NCBI GenBank assembly: GCA_025529335.1
Contig: JAMYHX010000089.1
Coordinates: 1-64,000 of the forward strand
Source: Rhizopus sp. PT2906
Taxonomy: Eukaryota; Mucoromycota; Mucoromycetes; Mucorales; Rhizopodaceae
Length of the DNA stretch: 64,000 nt
Direction: 5' to 3'
A model generated the notes under the pieces. It was not told the origin of the DNA. It saw only the letters and a list, made by a program, of their open reading frames with translations, and made no database searches. A program made the translations under genes and the position numbers. Position 1 is the first letter of the stretch; each line of letters begins with the position of its first letter. Positions 11,942-22,200 of the stretch are shown here, piece after piece.

Positions 11942-13049
11942 ATTTTCCCCTTTCTTTTGTTTGTTATGTAACAAAGGAAAAAAGAAGTTTTTTTTTTTTT
12001 TTTTCAGTATTTATTTACAAGAACCAAAATGGTGGTTTGCATGAACTTTATTTTGACCAATCGGTAAGAATGGCAAAAGTATTAGTCTATAAACTGAAAG
12101 TTGATTATTTTTCTTTATTAATGGAAATTCTGAGCTTTGCTAGTTGGTATCTAGGATATAATCAATTCAATATTAATATGCTATTTTAGCCATGATATGA
12201 TTTATAAGCTTAATTGGACTACATTGTGTGCTTGATTTGTTTATTGTTTAGGATTTTTTATAGATTAGCTAGCTTGAACTATACACCATACAGCAACTAT
12301 TTATACTCTATATACCTGAATATATCTTCATATTGGCTTCTTCGTTGTAAATCCGTTTCTGTAAATTATATTTTTAGAACTTCATATTATCCAAATTACA
12401 AAATTACTTTCAATATTTAAAGAGGTTTTACAAAAAAAAAAAAAAAAACCTGTATAAGGTCACTCAATGCATCAAGTGAAGTACCTTTTCATTGTTCATT
12501 TTTGCGCACATCTCGTGAATAAATACTATCACACGTATTCTGGATTTTAATTATAATTTTATTGTTTATAAAATATGGTGCTAGATCGAAAATTGACAAT
12601 AGAAACTTTCTTTTTTCAATAGAATTAGAGTTGAAAAAAAGAGAGTTTACCTACAAGGAACTTGTAAATTGATTTTATCGTACCGAGTGATAAATGATTG
12701 CTACATGTTATATTAGATTTTTGAGTATGCTTGTTGCGAAAAGACATGGATCTCTCATAATGTACTGTCAGGAAAAAGCAGAATTATCTGGTATACATGA
12801 TCCTGATTTAGAATATCATCAACTATATGCGTTTAGAAATGCAAAGAAACATAAAGCCAGCACAAACAAAGGTTGTCTACAGAGTTTTCACCTAATCCAA
12901 GAGTTCGTCCAATAGAAAAAGAAACCGTTTTTAATTCTAAATTATGTACATTTATAATGATATAAACAAATAAAATATAATTTGTTGTAAATAAATATTT
13001 ATTAAATAGATAGAAATTATTAATATGTACACTTTGGTATTTATCTAAG
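11942..13049. other. intergenic with one weak open frame
   Basis: 1.1 kb with poly-T/A tracts at 11988-12004 and 12432-12448. A + strand frame at about 12694-12915 has fairly protein-like composition (HDPDLEYHQLYAFRNAKKHK) but no recognised family, no clear start and no splice partner. It may be a gene remnant. No other feature seen. Confidence 0.35.
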
Positions 13050-13571
13050 TTATTTAACAGGATGTGATGATGATCCACAACCTTCGTCCATCTCTTGTTC
13101 TTCTTTTTTAGTTAATCTAGATAAGGCAGCTGTTGCTAATCTTTGTCTTCTTTGCTCTGGAGTTAATGCTTGATTTGAGTCTGATTTTGATCCTGCTCCC
13201 AGACGATATGTACCAGATTCGTATAAAACATCATTTCCATATTCATCATCATCATCATCCTCAGGATTGTAGTAATCTTCTCCTTGACCCAAACTTTTGG
13301 CACCATGAGCTGTCCAATCCAAGTGCACGACGTCCTTGTTTAATTGTCTATTTAAAGCATGGAAATTGTCATCATGATCTCCCCAAACATTATGCGTTAA
13401 TTCATGAAGAAGCACCTTTCTCACAGAATCATAATGTCTAAATCCAGATAAATCATCTGTTCTCAGTCGTAAAGCAATTAATTGGCCTGCGTTTCTGTTA
13501 TAACCGAGAATTGTTGCTTCAAATGGTGTTAATTCTATTAATTCACCCACAGACCATTTTCTATCTGCCAT
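13050..13571 (-). CDS. WLM-domain metalloprotease (Wss1/SPRTN-related), 5' end unresolved
   Basis: 173-residue frame holding most of a WLM domain. Zinc protease motif HELTHNVWGDH (residues 56-66) provides HExxHxxxGxxH ligands. Flanking blocks LGYNRNAGQLIALRLRTDD and FHALNRQLNKDV fit the family. The C-terminus is acidic then Gln/Arg rich. WLM/Wss1-like proteases act on SUMO- or ubiquitin-linked substrates and DNA-protein crosslinks. The ATG at 13571 lies inside the conserved block: the in-frame codons just upstream read I-R-A-I before M, matching the family, and are preceded by a CTAAT branch and TAG acceptor. A further upstream exon is therefore expected, beyond a poly-A tract at 13613-13636, but I could not find it. 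The true protein is probably longer. Confidence 0.8.
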   Translation of the reverse strand: MADRKWSVGELIELTPFEATILGYNRNAGQLIALRLRTDDLSGFRHYDSVRKVLLHELTHNVWGDHDDNFHALNRQLNKDVVHLDWTAHGAKSLGQGEDYYNPEDDDDDEYGNDVLYESGTYRLGAGSKSDSNQALTPEQRRQRLATAALSRLTKKEEQEMDEGCGSSSHPVK

Positions 13572-14057
13572 GATAGCACGAATCTATCAAAAATCAATTA
13601 GTTTTTTAAATATAAAAAAAAAAAAAAAAAAAAAAAGGTCAAGCCTGAAAAAGTCTTGAGGTTACATTTATGAAAGGCTTGGTGTTGGACAATCTTGGAA
13701 TAAGCTATTGCTTCCAATGGGTATATTTCACCATGACTTCTATTTCTTTATTTTTGATCAATCTATAGACTGCATAAAACTGTTCTACAAGCCAATTAGA
13801 GCAATAGTCCTCCTCCTTTTTTTTTCCTTTAAGTTACTCTTGATTAACAAAGTTCTATTATATTTACAAGCTCATGGGGATAATATATCTAAATGGAAAC
13901 AACTGTTGTCTTGGGCCTTAAAGAAGAGTGTTATTGAGTTGTGTAGCGCATGAAGGATATTGTCCCTGGATATTTCATCATGGTACCAGCTTTCCCTTTT
14001 ATTTTAAATGTATGAATGCATCCTTAATACTGTAGAATGTAGATTGTTCAATAGAAG
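13572..14057. other. intergenic; may hide the first exon of the WLM gene
   Basis: Contains a 24-nt A tract and several short frames on both strands. No ubiquitin-like or WLM N-terminal sequence could be identified on the minus strand. Confidence 0.4.
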
Positions 14058-14110
14058 TAATGATGTATCATTACTACTGACACTACTGACAACACTTATA
14101 AAGGTATAAA
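14058..14110 (+). promoter_or_regulatory. promoter module of CaaX micropeptide gene 1
   Basis: TAATGATGTATCATTA (14058-14073), CTGACAACA (14086-14094) and TATA boxes at 14097-14102 and 14105-14110, 55-68 nt before the ATG. The same three elements, in the same order, precede the three other micropeptide genes in this stretch. Confidence 0.65.
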
Positions 14111-14164
14111 ATTCATTTTATTTGCGCTTTCTTTATTATCAACTACCAACCATTCAAGAATATA

Positions 14165-14248
14165 ATGAGCCACGACACATTCAACGTAGATATAGTCTAC
14201 CTTCCTCCTGACATCCCCTCCTCTACTTGTTGTTGTATCATCTCTTAA
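14165..14248 (+). CDS. CaaX-terminated micropeptide 1 (27 aa)
   Basis: Small intronless ORF of 27 residues, starting MSHDTFNVDIVYLPPDIP and ending TCCCIIS, then TAA. The C-terminal CIIS fits a CaaX prenylation box. With the preceding cysteines it matches the CCIIS tail of yeast Ras2, where the cysteines are farnesylated and palmitoylated. A Pro-Pro pair sits at residues 14-15. An AATAAA-like signal follows near 14286. The call rests on three siblings within 1.8 kb that share the tail, the PP segment and the promoter, although lengths and the rest of the sequences differ. Function is unknown. Candidates are a lipidated peptide signal of the a-factor type or a membrane-attached micropeptide. 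There is no signal peptide and no GTPase domain. Confidence 0.72.
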   Translation: MSHDTFNVDIVYLPPDIPSSTCCCIIS

Positions 14249-14476
14249 TACATGCTTTATCGCTCTATCTACCAAAGAATATATTTAATAAAACGCGCTG
14301 TTACTTTATAATAGCACCACAATCTAGTAAATGTACCCAAGCCTTTTTATTGTTAATGCAGCATCAAAATGCATCATTCGCTGCCAATCAGCGTTACTAA
14401 AGCGACAAGAAAAGTCTTTACGGTACTTTCAACACTAGTTCATTCTGAATATTTAGTTTGTTGTTTCAATGGAGAG
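14249..14476. other. spacer between micropeptide genes 1 and 2
   Basis: Contains the presumed 3' UTR of gene 1 and no further frame of note. Confidence 0.4.
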
Positions 14477-14533
14477 CAATAATGAACCGTATCCTACTGT
14501 TGTTGCTGACAACAAATAACGAGAGTATAAAAG
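14477..14533 (+). promoter_or_regulatory. promoter module of CaaX micropeptide gene 2
   Basis: CAATAATGAACC (14477-14488), CTGACAACA (14506-14514) and TATAAAAG (14526-14533), 49 nt before the ATG, followed by a T-rich leader. It shares its elements with the other three modules. Confidence 0.65.
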
Positions 14534-14581
14534 AGTTTTTTTTTTATTCATTCCCTTTTCTCTTATCAAATAATAGCAAAT

Positions 14582-14713
14582 ATGATATACGTCGTTAACA
14601 CCGAACTGACTCCACAAGATGTTGTCAACATGCCTCCTGAATTCATACCCAGTTACGGGGAACTTTGTTGCGATTGCTGCCACGATAGATGCTGCTGCTG
14701 TATCATTTCTTAG
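14582..14713 (+). CDS. CaaX-terminated, cysteine-rich micropeptide 2 (43 aa)
   Basis: Intronless ORF of 43 residues starting MIYVVNTELTPQDVVNMPPE and ending CCCCIIS, then TAG. PP is at residues 18-19. Eight cysteines lie in the last 15 residues (29, 30, 32, 33, 37-40), of which the last heads the CIIS CaaX box. The additional cysteines could be palmitoylated or bind metal. The final codons (tgt atc att tct tag) are identical at nucleotide level to those of gene 4 at 15981-15995, which indicates common descent. A polyadenylation-like AATAAA lies near 14774. Function is unknown; inference as for gene 1. Confidence 0.72.
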   Translation: MIYVVNTELTPQDVVNMPPEFIPSYGELCCDCCHDRCCCCIIS

Positions 14714-15293
14714 GTTACCATCTTTGCACCTTTTTTTTTGTACCTTTTCTTTAATTTCCTAAACGATCTATACAATAAAAACTTCCTTTTTAAATAATGA
14801 CGGCATGGACCCTTTCTTTGTTTTTTATGACAAGAGAGAATATGAGCAGAACCAAATTATATATACTAGTCTTTCTTTAACGTATTCACAGAGGACCTTT
14901 TGACAAAAGCCTTTAAATATTGCTACCAAGAATTATATAAAAGTGTCTATAAGATCGAATTGAGTGCTTAGACAGCATATTTATCAGATTCGATCCAGTC
15001 TAGCCTGTGTAAAAGCAATAAAGAGGACTAATGCAGCTTGCATGCATAGACTGTGTTTTACTCCATGAACCAATCAACTTATCACCGACAAAGATGCCAA
15101 AGCCTAACATTGGCTTAATGTTGTTCCTCTTCCAAAAGAAGGCTTACTTCACATAATAAACCCTGCATGTTAAACTTCTTAAACTACATTGCATTATGTT
15201 CCTACAACAAAGCATAGGGTCCTTTTATTAAGCAACTCGTTTTGATAACAAAATCAAAGAATAACAAAAGCATAACTAGGAAGACGACATCCA
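14714..15293. other. intergenic between convergent micropeptide genes 2 and 3
   Basis: 580 bp. A TATATAAAAG-like sequence occurs near 14934 but is not followed by a CaaX ORF I could identify. Possibly a decayed member; otherwise nothing seen. Confidence 0.35.
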
Positions 15294-15392
15294 TTAAAGT
15301 ATAATGCAGCACATGGGGATTTTGTCAGGTCCAGGAGGAGGATAAAAATCAGGAATAGAGTAGTGGACTCTAGGATATTGCTGAGTGTTCAT
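15294..15392 (-). CDS. CaaX-terminated micropeptide 3 (32 aa)
   Basis: Minus-strand ORF of 32 residues starting MNTQQYPRVHYSIPDFYPPP and ending MCCIIL, then TAA. It carries the double cysteine but with Leu in the X position, which in known CaaX substrates favours geranylgeranylation over farnesylation. A PPP run sits at residues 18-20. The frame stays open 35 codons upstream, but that part overlaps the shared promoter module (CTGACAACA and a TATA-like CATAAAAAG), so I take the ATG at 15392 as the start. Divergent from gene 4 and convergent with gene 2. Function unknown. Confidence 0.68.
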   Translation of the reverse strand: MNTQQYPRVHYSIPDFYPPPGPDKIPMCCIIL

Positions 15393-15442
15393 GGTTGACA
15401 ATAGTAAAGAAAAGAAAACGAAAAGGGAAAGAATAAGAAGAC

Positions 15443-15490
15443 TTTTTATGTTCTTTTCATTTGTTGTCAGTTGTGAATGTCTTATTATTG
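15443..15490 (-). promoter_or_regulatory. promoter module of CaaX micropeptide gene 3
   Basis: Read on the minus strand: CAATAATAAG (15490-15481), CTGACAACA (15470-15462) and CATAAAAAG as a TATA-like box near 15450-15442, about 50 nt before the ATG at 15392. Confidence 0.58.
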
Positions 15491-15796
15491 CTTCCATTCA
15501 ACAAGGAATAATATGTTATGAAAATGAACATTTGTAGCTATTAGGACACCATTATCATTTTTAAAGTTAAAAAAACACATACTTCAACAAAAATCTTTAT
15601 TCATCTGTGATCTTCAAGGGAGCACCAATGTTGATGCCTTGTTGATAGCTCCTCATCATAACAACATCGCTCTAATAATTGTCATGAAGAATCTTGGAGT
15701 GAAAAGAAAAAGACAGACACACAATTAGCCAAGATACCTACAGGTCATTCATCAATAAACAGCTTAAACGAATCATATACTCTTTATTCAATAAAA
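15491..15796. other. divergent spacer between micropeptide genes 3 and 4
   Basis: About 300 bp with no recognised gene; probably holds upstream regulatory DNA of both genes. Confidence 0.4.
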
Positions 15797-15850
15797 GTAA
15801 TAATGAATCATTCATAACTGGCAACAATAATAAAAAAAAAAGTATATAAA
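15797..15850 (+). promoter_or_regulatory. promoter module of CaaX micropeptide gene 4
   Basis: GTAATAATGAATCATTC (from 15797), CTGGCAACA (15818-15826) and TATATAAA (15843-15850), 43 nt before the ATG. Confidence 0.65.
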
Positions 15851-15893
15851 GGGAGCCTTCATCATTTATTTTTCTCATATAATCAAATACACC

Positions 15894-15995
15894 ATGAACT
15901 TCCGATTAATTCCTGAAGACTACTGCTATGGTACTGACATTCCTCTTCCTCCTGGAACCGAAAAACCACCTTCTGGTTGCTGTATCATTTCTTAG
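15894..15995 (+). CDS. CaaX-terminated micropeptide 4 (33 aa)
   Basis: Intronless ORF of 33 residues starting MNFRLIPEDYCYGTDIPLPP and ending GCCIIS, then TAG. PP is at residues 19-20 and the penultimate segment is Pro/Gly rich, like genes 1 and 3. The CCIIS tail equals that of yeast Ras2, so farnesylation plus palmitoylation is plausible. An AATAAA-like signal lies near 16080. It is the closest of the four to the upstream (promoter-distal) end of the kinase gene but is transcribed towards it. Function unknown. Confidence 0.72.
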   Translation: MNFRLIPEDYCYGTDIPLPPGTEKPPSGCCIIS

Positions 15996-16282
15996 GACAC
16001 ACCTTTCTTTGCTAAATATTGTTCAAAGTCAAACTTGCTTAATATACTCATTCTTTTTGTCTGTTTCGAATGATTTCTCTAATAAAAGGAAATGATATTT
16101 TACTATCAAATTATGTCTCTTTCTCTTTCTCTCTCTTTTTATAAAAGTATAAACACCAATCAAGGTAAATCTTTTAATTAAACAAATTGTGCTAAAGAAA
16201 ATAATAATAATAATAATATAACAAATAAAACATATATGCATTTATGCCGAACCTGGGCAGAGGAATGAAAAAATACAAATTC

Positions 16283-19200
16283 TTACTTTTTTGATGGCTT
16301 TGCTTTTGAGTCTACCAACACATGTGCTGACTGTGGAGCAAATTTTTTGATAGCTGCAATGAGTTCTGGGAATCTCAGTGGTTTTGTAACATATTCGTCC
16401 TATTCAAGATGAATGAGTACAATGGTTTATGAAAACATCATCTAAACTTACCATGCCTGCTTCAAGGCATTTTTCTCTATCGCCAATCATAGCATGAGCT
16501 GTTAACGCGATAATAGGGATATGTCTATTTGTATTAGAAGCCTTTTCAATCTCTCGAATCTTTTGCGTTGCTTCAAATCCACCCATCACAGGCATTTGAA
16601 CGTCCATAAGAATCAAGTCGAAATATTGATTCTCATATGCTTCTACTGCTAATTTACCGTTGGCAACTACCGTAACATGATGTCCAAACTTTTCTAGTAT
16701 TCGCACCGCAAGTTTCTGGTTCACATCATTATCCTCAGCCAACAAAACTTCCAGAGGCACAGTCTTTGAAGCATCGCTCGGAAGTGCAACGTGACTTTCT
16801 AACGCTGGAAGCATCACATCGGACATATCGGCAAGGTTTTGAGGGGAATTAATGTAGCCGGTGATGCCGAGATCAATGCATAACTTCATATTCAAGTTAT
16901 GCACTTCAGGAGCTATTAGTACAACGGGAGTGTATCGTAGTGGTACAATTTCACGGATCTTTTCAGCCAAAGACATTTGATCAATGATCACTGTATCAAA
17001 GAAGGGAGCATGCTTGCTCTTGTTCGCGTTAGCATTTGCGATTGTCGTAGCTTCTTCAATACTTTGAACACGATAAGGCTTGAGACCCAACATTGTGATC
17101 TTGTCCATGACACCACTGTGGTCGTTCATGCTATCTACAAACAAGATACGTCGGTTTTTAAAGCGACGAACCTTATCCACCACTTCTCTTTCGTCTACAT
17201 TGAAGCGAAGTAGGTTTACAGTAAAGAAGAATTCAGAGCCACGTCCATATTTGGATTCAACCCACAAGTCACCACCCATCAGTTGTACAAGGTGTTTAGA
17301 GATAGACAGACCTAATCCTGTTCCACCATATTCACGACTATCAAGACTAGGTTAAGAAACACACACTTTACATTATCCACATGAACTTACGTGGTACTAC
17401 CATCGGCTTGACAAAAGGTATCAAAAATAACATGAAGTTTATCTTCTTGTATACCTATACCAGTATCACTGACACACAATTCCAGTCGAACTAGTTCATT
17501 TGTCATATGAACTGCTCTTGTGCGCAATACAACCTCTCCACGAGTTGTAAACTTGACAGCATTGCCGATTAAGTTTGTAATGACTTGTCGTAGTCTCAAA
17601 GGATCACCAATAACTTGATCTGGTATAGCCTTATCCACATGGTAAATAAGATCAAGCTTCTTCTGATTGGCCTTCACAGCCAATGTCTTCAACACACTGA
17701 ATATGGCGGATCGAAGCGAGAATGGAATAGATTCAATAGTCATTCTGCCAGCTTCAATCTTTGAAATATCCAAAATGTCATCAATAATAGTCAGCAGGCT
17801 ATTAGCCAGACTAGAGACAATCATCAAGTTCTCTCTTTGCTGTCGAGTTAACTCTGTCTCTAGCGTTAGAGACGTCATACCAATGATACCATTCATGGGC
17901 GTTCGAATTTCATGACTCATGTTGGCCAAAAATTCACTCTTTGATCGATTAGCCAACTCAGCTGCCTCCCTGGCTAGCCTATTCTTTTGAATAGCGTCAC
18001 GTAGAGATCCAACCATTTGATTAATCTTTGTCTTTAGGGAATCCATTTCACCAGAGGCTTCAACCGTGATTAACTGAGAAAAGTCGTTTTCTGTGGCAGC
18101 TGCAGTTGCAATCTGAGCAAACGCACGGACTTGCGTCGTTAAATTCGAAGCCATTGTATTGACATTACTAGTGATTTCACGCCATACACCTTCAACATCC
18201 ATGACTTGAGCTTGAACACCCAGCTTTCCTTCTATACCTACTTCGCGCGCAACACGCGTCACTTCTGAAGCAAACGAGCTTAATTGGTCCACCATGGTAT
18301 TGATTGTGTTTTTGAGTTCAGCAATTTCACCGTGTACTTCAACTTCAATCTTTTTCGATAGGTCACCTTGAGCTACTGCTTTACAGACAGCAGCAATAGC
18401 ACGAAGTTGATCGGTAAGATTACTTGCCATTAAATTGACATTATCAGTCAAGTCCTTCCAAGTACCATCTACTCCAACAATTGTAGCTTGACCGCCTAGC
18501 ATACCTTCAGTTCCTACTTCACGCGCTACTCTGGTGACTTCTGCAGCAAATACACGTAATTGGTCAACCATGTCGTTTACAGTTTCTCTGCAAACAAAAA
18601 TATTAATATGATTCGTATTAGTTATAAAACACACTTACTTTAGTTCACGAATTTCGCCTCGAGTCACTACTTCAATCTTTTTGGATAGATCACCCTTGGC
18701 TACAGCCTTTGTTACCTCTGCGATTGAACGCACTTGAGTCGTTAAATTGGCAGCCATGATGTTCACATTATCAGTCAAATCCTTCCAGGTACCAGCAACT
18801 CCTCTTACATTGGCTTGACCACCTAGCTTGCCTTCTGTACCGACTTCACGAGCTACACGAGTGACTTCAGAAGAAAACTCTCTTAGTTGATCCACCATAG
18901 AATTAACAGTAATCTTAAGTTCAAGAATTTCTCCACGAGTTTCGACATGAATCTTTTTCGAAAGATCACCATTCGCAACGGCTTTTGTTACTTCGGCGAT
19001 AGATCTCACTTGTGAGGTTAGATTGGCAGCCATATTGTTCACATTGTCTGTCAAGTCTAGCCAGGTTCCGGCTACGCCTTGGACAACAGCTTGTCCGCCA
19101 AGTTTGCCCTCTGTACCTACTTCTTTTGATACACGCGTGACTTCTGAAGCAAAGATACGTAGTTGGTCAACCATGTTATTCACAATGTTCTTCAAGTCTA

Positions 19201-22200
19201 GAATTTCGCCACCACTTTCCACTTCGATCTTCTTGGATAAATCACCAAGAGCGACGGCTTTAGTAACTTCGGCAATAGATCTCACTTGAGTTGTCAAATT
19301 GGCAGCCATAGTGTTTACATTGTCAGTTAAATCCATCCAAGTTCCAGCAACGCCTTGGACGACAGCTTGTCCGCCGAGCTTGCCTTCGGTGCCTACTTCT
19401 TTAGCCACTCTTGTTACTTCGGAAGCAAAGATACGCAATTGGTCAACCATGGAATTGACAATGTTCTTCAAGTCAAGGATTTCACCACCACTCTCTACTT
19501 CAATTTTCTTGGACAAGTCGCCGAGAGCAACAGCCTTGGTTACTTCTGCAATGGATCTGACTTGGTTCGTAAGGTTGGTAGCCATTGTATTGACATTATC
19601 TGTCAAATCCTTCCAGGTGCCATCTACATTTGGTACACGAGCCTGACCGCCAAGTTTACCCTCTGTACCGACTTCACGAGCGACACGAGTGACTTCAGAT
19701 GCAAATACTCTCAATTGGTCCACCATTTCATTGACTGTGTTCTTTAAGTCCAGAATTTCACCGCGGGTTTCTACTTCAATCTTCTTGGACAAGTCACCAC
19801 TAGCTACAGCCTTTGTTACTTCTGCGATAGATCTTACTTGAGTTGTCAAGTTAGCAGCCATCATGTTGACGTTATCTGTCAAATCCTTCCAGGTACCATC
19901 GACATTTGGTACGCGAGCTTGTCCACCAAGCTTACCATCTGTGCCTACTTCCTTTGACACACGCGTAACTTCAGATGCAAAGATACGTAACTGATCCACC
20001 ATGTCATTAACAATATTCTTCAACTCCAAAATTTCGCCTCGAGTTTCTACTTCAATCTTCTTTGATAGATCACCACTAGCTACAGCCTTGGTTACTTCAG
20101 CAATGGATCTCACTTGATTTGTCAAGTTAGCGGCCATAATGTTGACATTATCTGTTAAGTCCATCCATGTACCAGCCACACCTTGCACGACAGCTTGTCC
20201 GCCAAGTTTACCTTCTGTACCTACTTCTTTTGATACACGCGTGACTTCAGATGCAAAGATACGTAGTTGATCCACCATGTTATTGACAATATTTTTTAGA
20301 TCAAGGATTTCACCACCACTTTCTACTTCGATCTTCTTGGACAAATCACCGCTGGCTACAGCCTTTGTAACCTCTGCAATTGAACGTACTTGGTTTGTCA
20401 AATTAGCGGCCATAATATTCACATTATCTGTTAGGTCCATCCAAGTACCAGCCACACCCTGTACAACAGCCTGTCCACCAAGTTTGCCCTCTGTGCCTAC
20501 TTCTTTTGATACACGCGTGACTTCTGAAGCAAAGATACGTAGTTGATCCACCATACCGTTAACAATATTCTTCAGTTCTAAAATTTCGCCACGGGTCTCT
20601 ACTTCGATCTTCTTTGACAAATCACCAAGAGCGACGGCTTTAGTAACTTGAGCAATAGATCTGACTTGTGTTGTCAAATTGGCAGCCATTGTATTGACAT
20701 TATCTGTCAAGTCTTTCCAAGTACCATCTACATTTGGCACGCGAGCTTGCCCACCTAATTTACCATCTGTGCCTACTTCTTTAGCCACTCTTGTTACTTC
20801 GGAAGCAAAGATACGCAACTGGTCAACCATGGAATTGACAATGTTCTTCAAGTCAAGAATTTCACCACCACTCTCTACTTCAATCTTCTTGGACAAGTCG
20901 CCGAGAGCAACAGCCTTGGTTACTTCTGCAATGGATCTGACTTGGTTCGTAAGGTTGGTGGCCATATGATTTACATTGTCCGTTAAATCCATCCAAGTAC
21001 CATCTACATTTGGTACAAGCGCTTGTCCGCCAAGTTTACCCTCTGTACCGACTTCACGAGCGACACGAGTGACTTCAGATGCAAATACTCTCAATTGATC
21101 CACCATGTCATTGACCGTATTTTTCAAGTCCAAGATTTCGCCTTGAGTCTCAACATCAATCTTTTTTGAAAGGTCGCCTCTTGCTACCGCTTTTGTAACC
21201 TCTGCAATAGAACGTACTTGAGTCGTCAAATTAGCAGCCATGGTATTGACATTATCTGTCAAATCCTTCCAAGTGCCACTGACAGTTGGCACGATAGCTT
21301 CACCACCTAATTTTCCTTCTGTGCCTACTTCTCTAGCGACACGGGTGACTTCGGACGCAAACACACGTAATTGATCCACCATATTATTGACCGTATCCTT
21401 CAAATCCGAGATTTCTCCTGATACGTCCACTTCGATCTTTTTCGAAAGATCACCATTAGCAACTGCTTTGGTCACAACAGCAATTGACCGCACTTGCGTG
21501 GTAAGATTGGTGGCCATTGTGTTGACATTATCTGTCAAATCTTTCCATGTGCCGTCCACATTAGGCACCCTTGCCTGCCCGCCAAGTTTGCCTTCAGTGC
21601 CTACTTCTCTAGCAACACGGGTGACTTCGGATGCAAATACTCGTAACTGATCCACCATCATGTTGACCGTATTCTTCAAATCCAAAATTTCGCCGCGGGT
21701 CTCTACTTCAATCTTTTTGGACAAATCACCCATGGCCACAGCCTTTGTGACTTCTGCAATTGAACGTACTTGGGTTGTCAAATTGGCCGCCATCGTATTT
21801 ACGTTGTCTGTCAAGTCTTTCCAGGTACCACCGACGTCCTTGACGACGGCCTGTCCACCTAATTTTCCTTCAACACCTACTTCAAGTGATACACGTCTGA
21901 CTTCTGCAGAAAACAGATTTAACTGGTCGACCTAGTATAAATTTGGTTAATTCAATTTCTAAAAAAAGCAAACTAGGCTAAATGTGTACCATCTTATTCA
22001 TTGTATTTTTTAATTCCAGCACTTCACCCTGAGCGTTTGCCTTGACCTTCTTCGATAAATCACCCTGTGCGACTGCCTTGGCGACAACCGCAATATCTCT
22101 GACTTGATCTGTAATCTTGGAAGCCATCATGTTGACATTATCTGTCAAATCCTTCCAGGTACCTGCGACATCCTTGACAATTGCTTGTCCGCCTAGTTTA

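Noticed and set aside
14165..15995. Idea that the CaaX ORFs are lost 3' exons of duplicated Ras genes.
   Set aside because: No G-domain sequence lies upstream on the same strand, each has its own TATA box and ATG, and the residues before CCIIS are not Ras-like hypervariable regions.
19023..21935. Many + strand ORFs of 80-130 codons across the kinase array.
   Set aside because: They repeat with the 276-bp period, are Ser/Thr rich and are antisense shadows of the conserved HAMP units.
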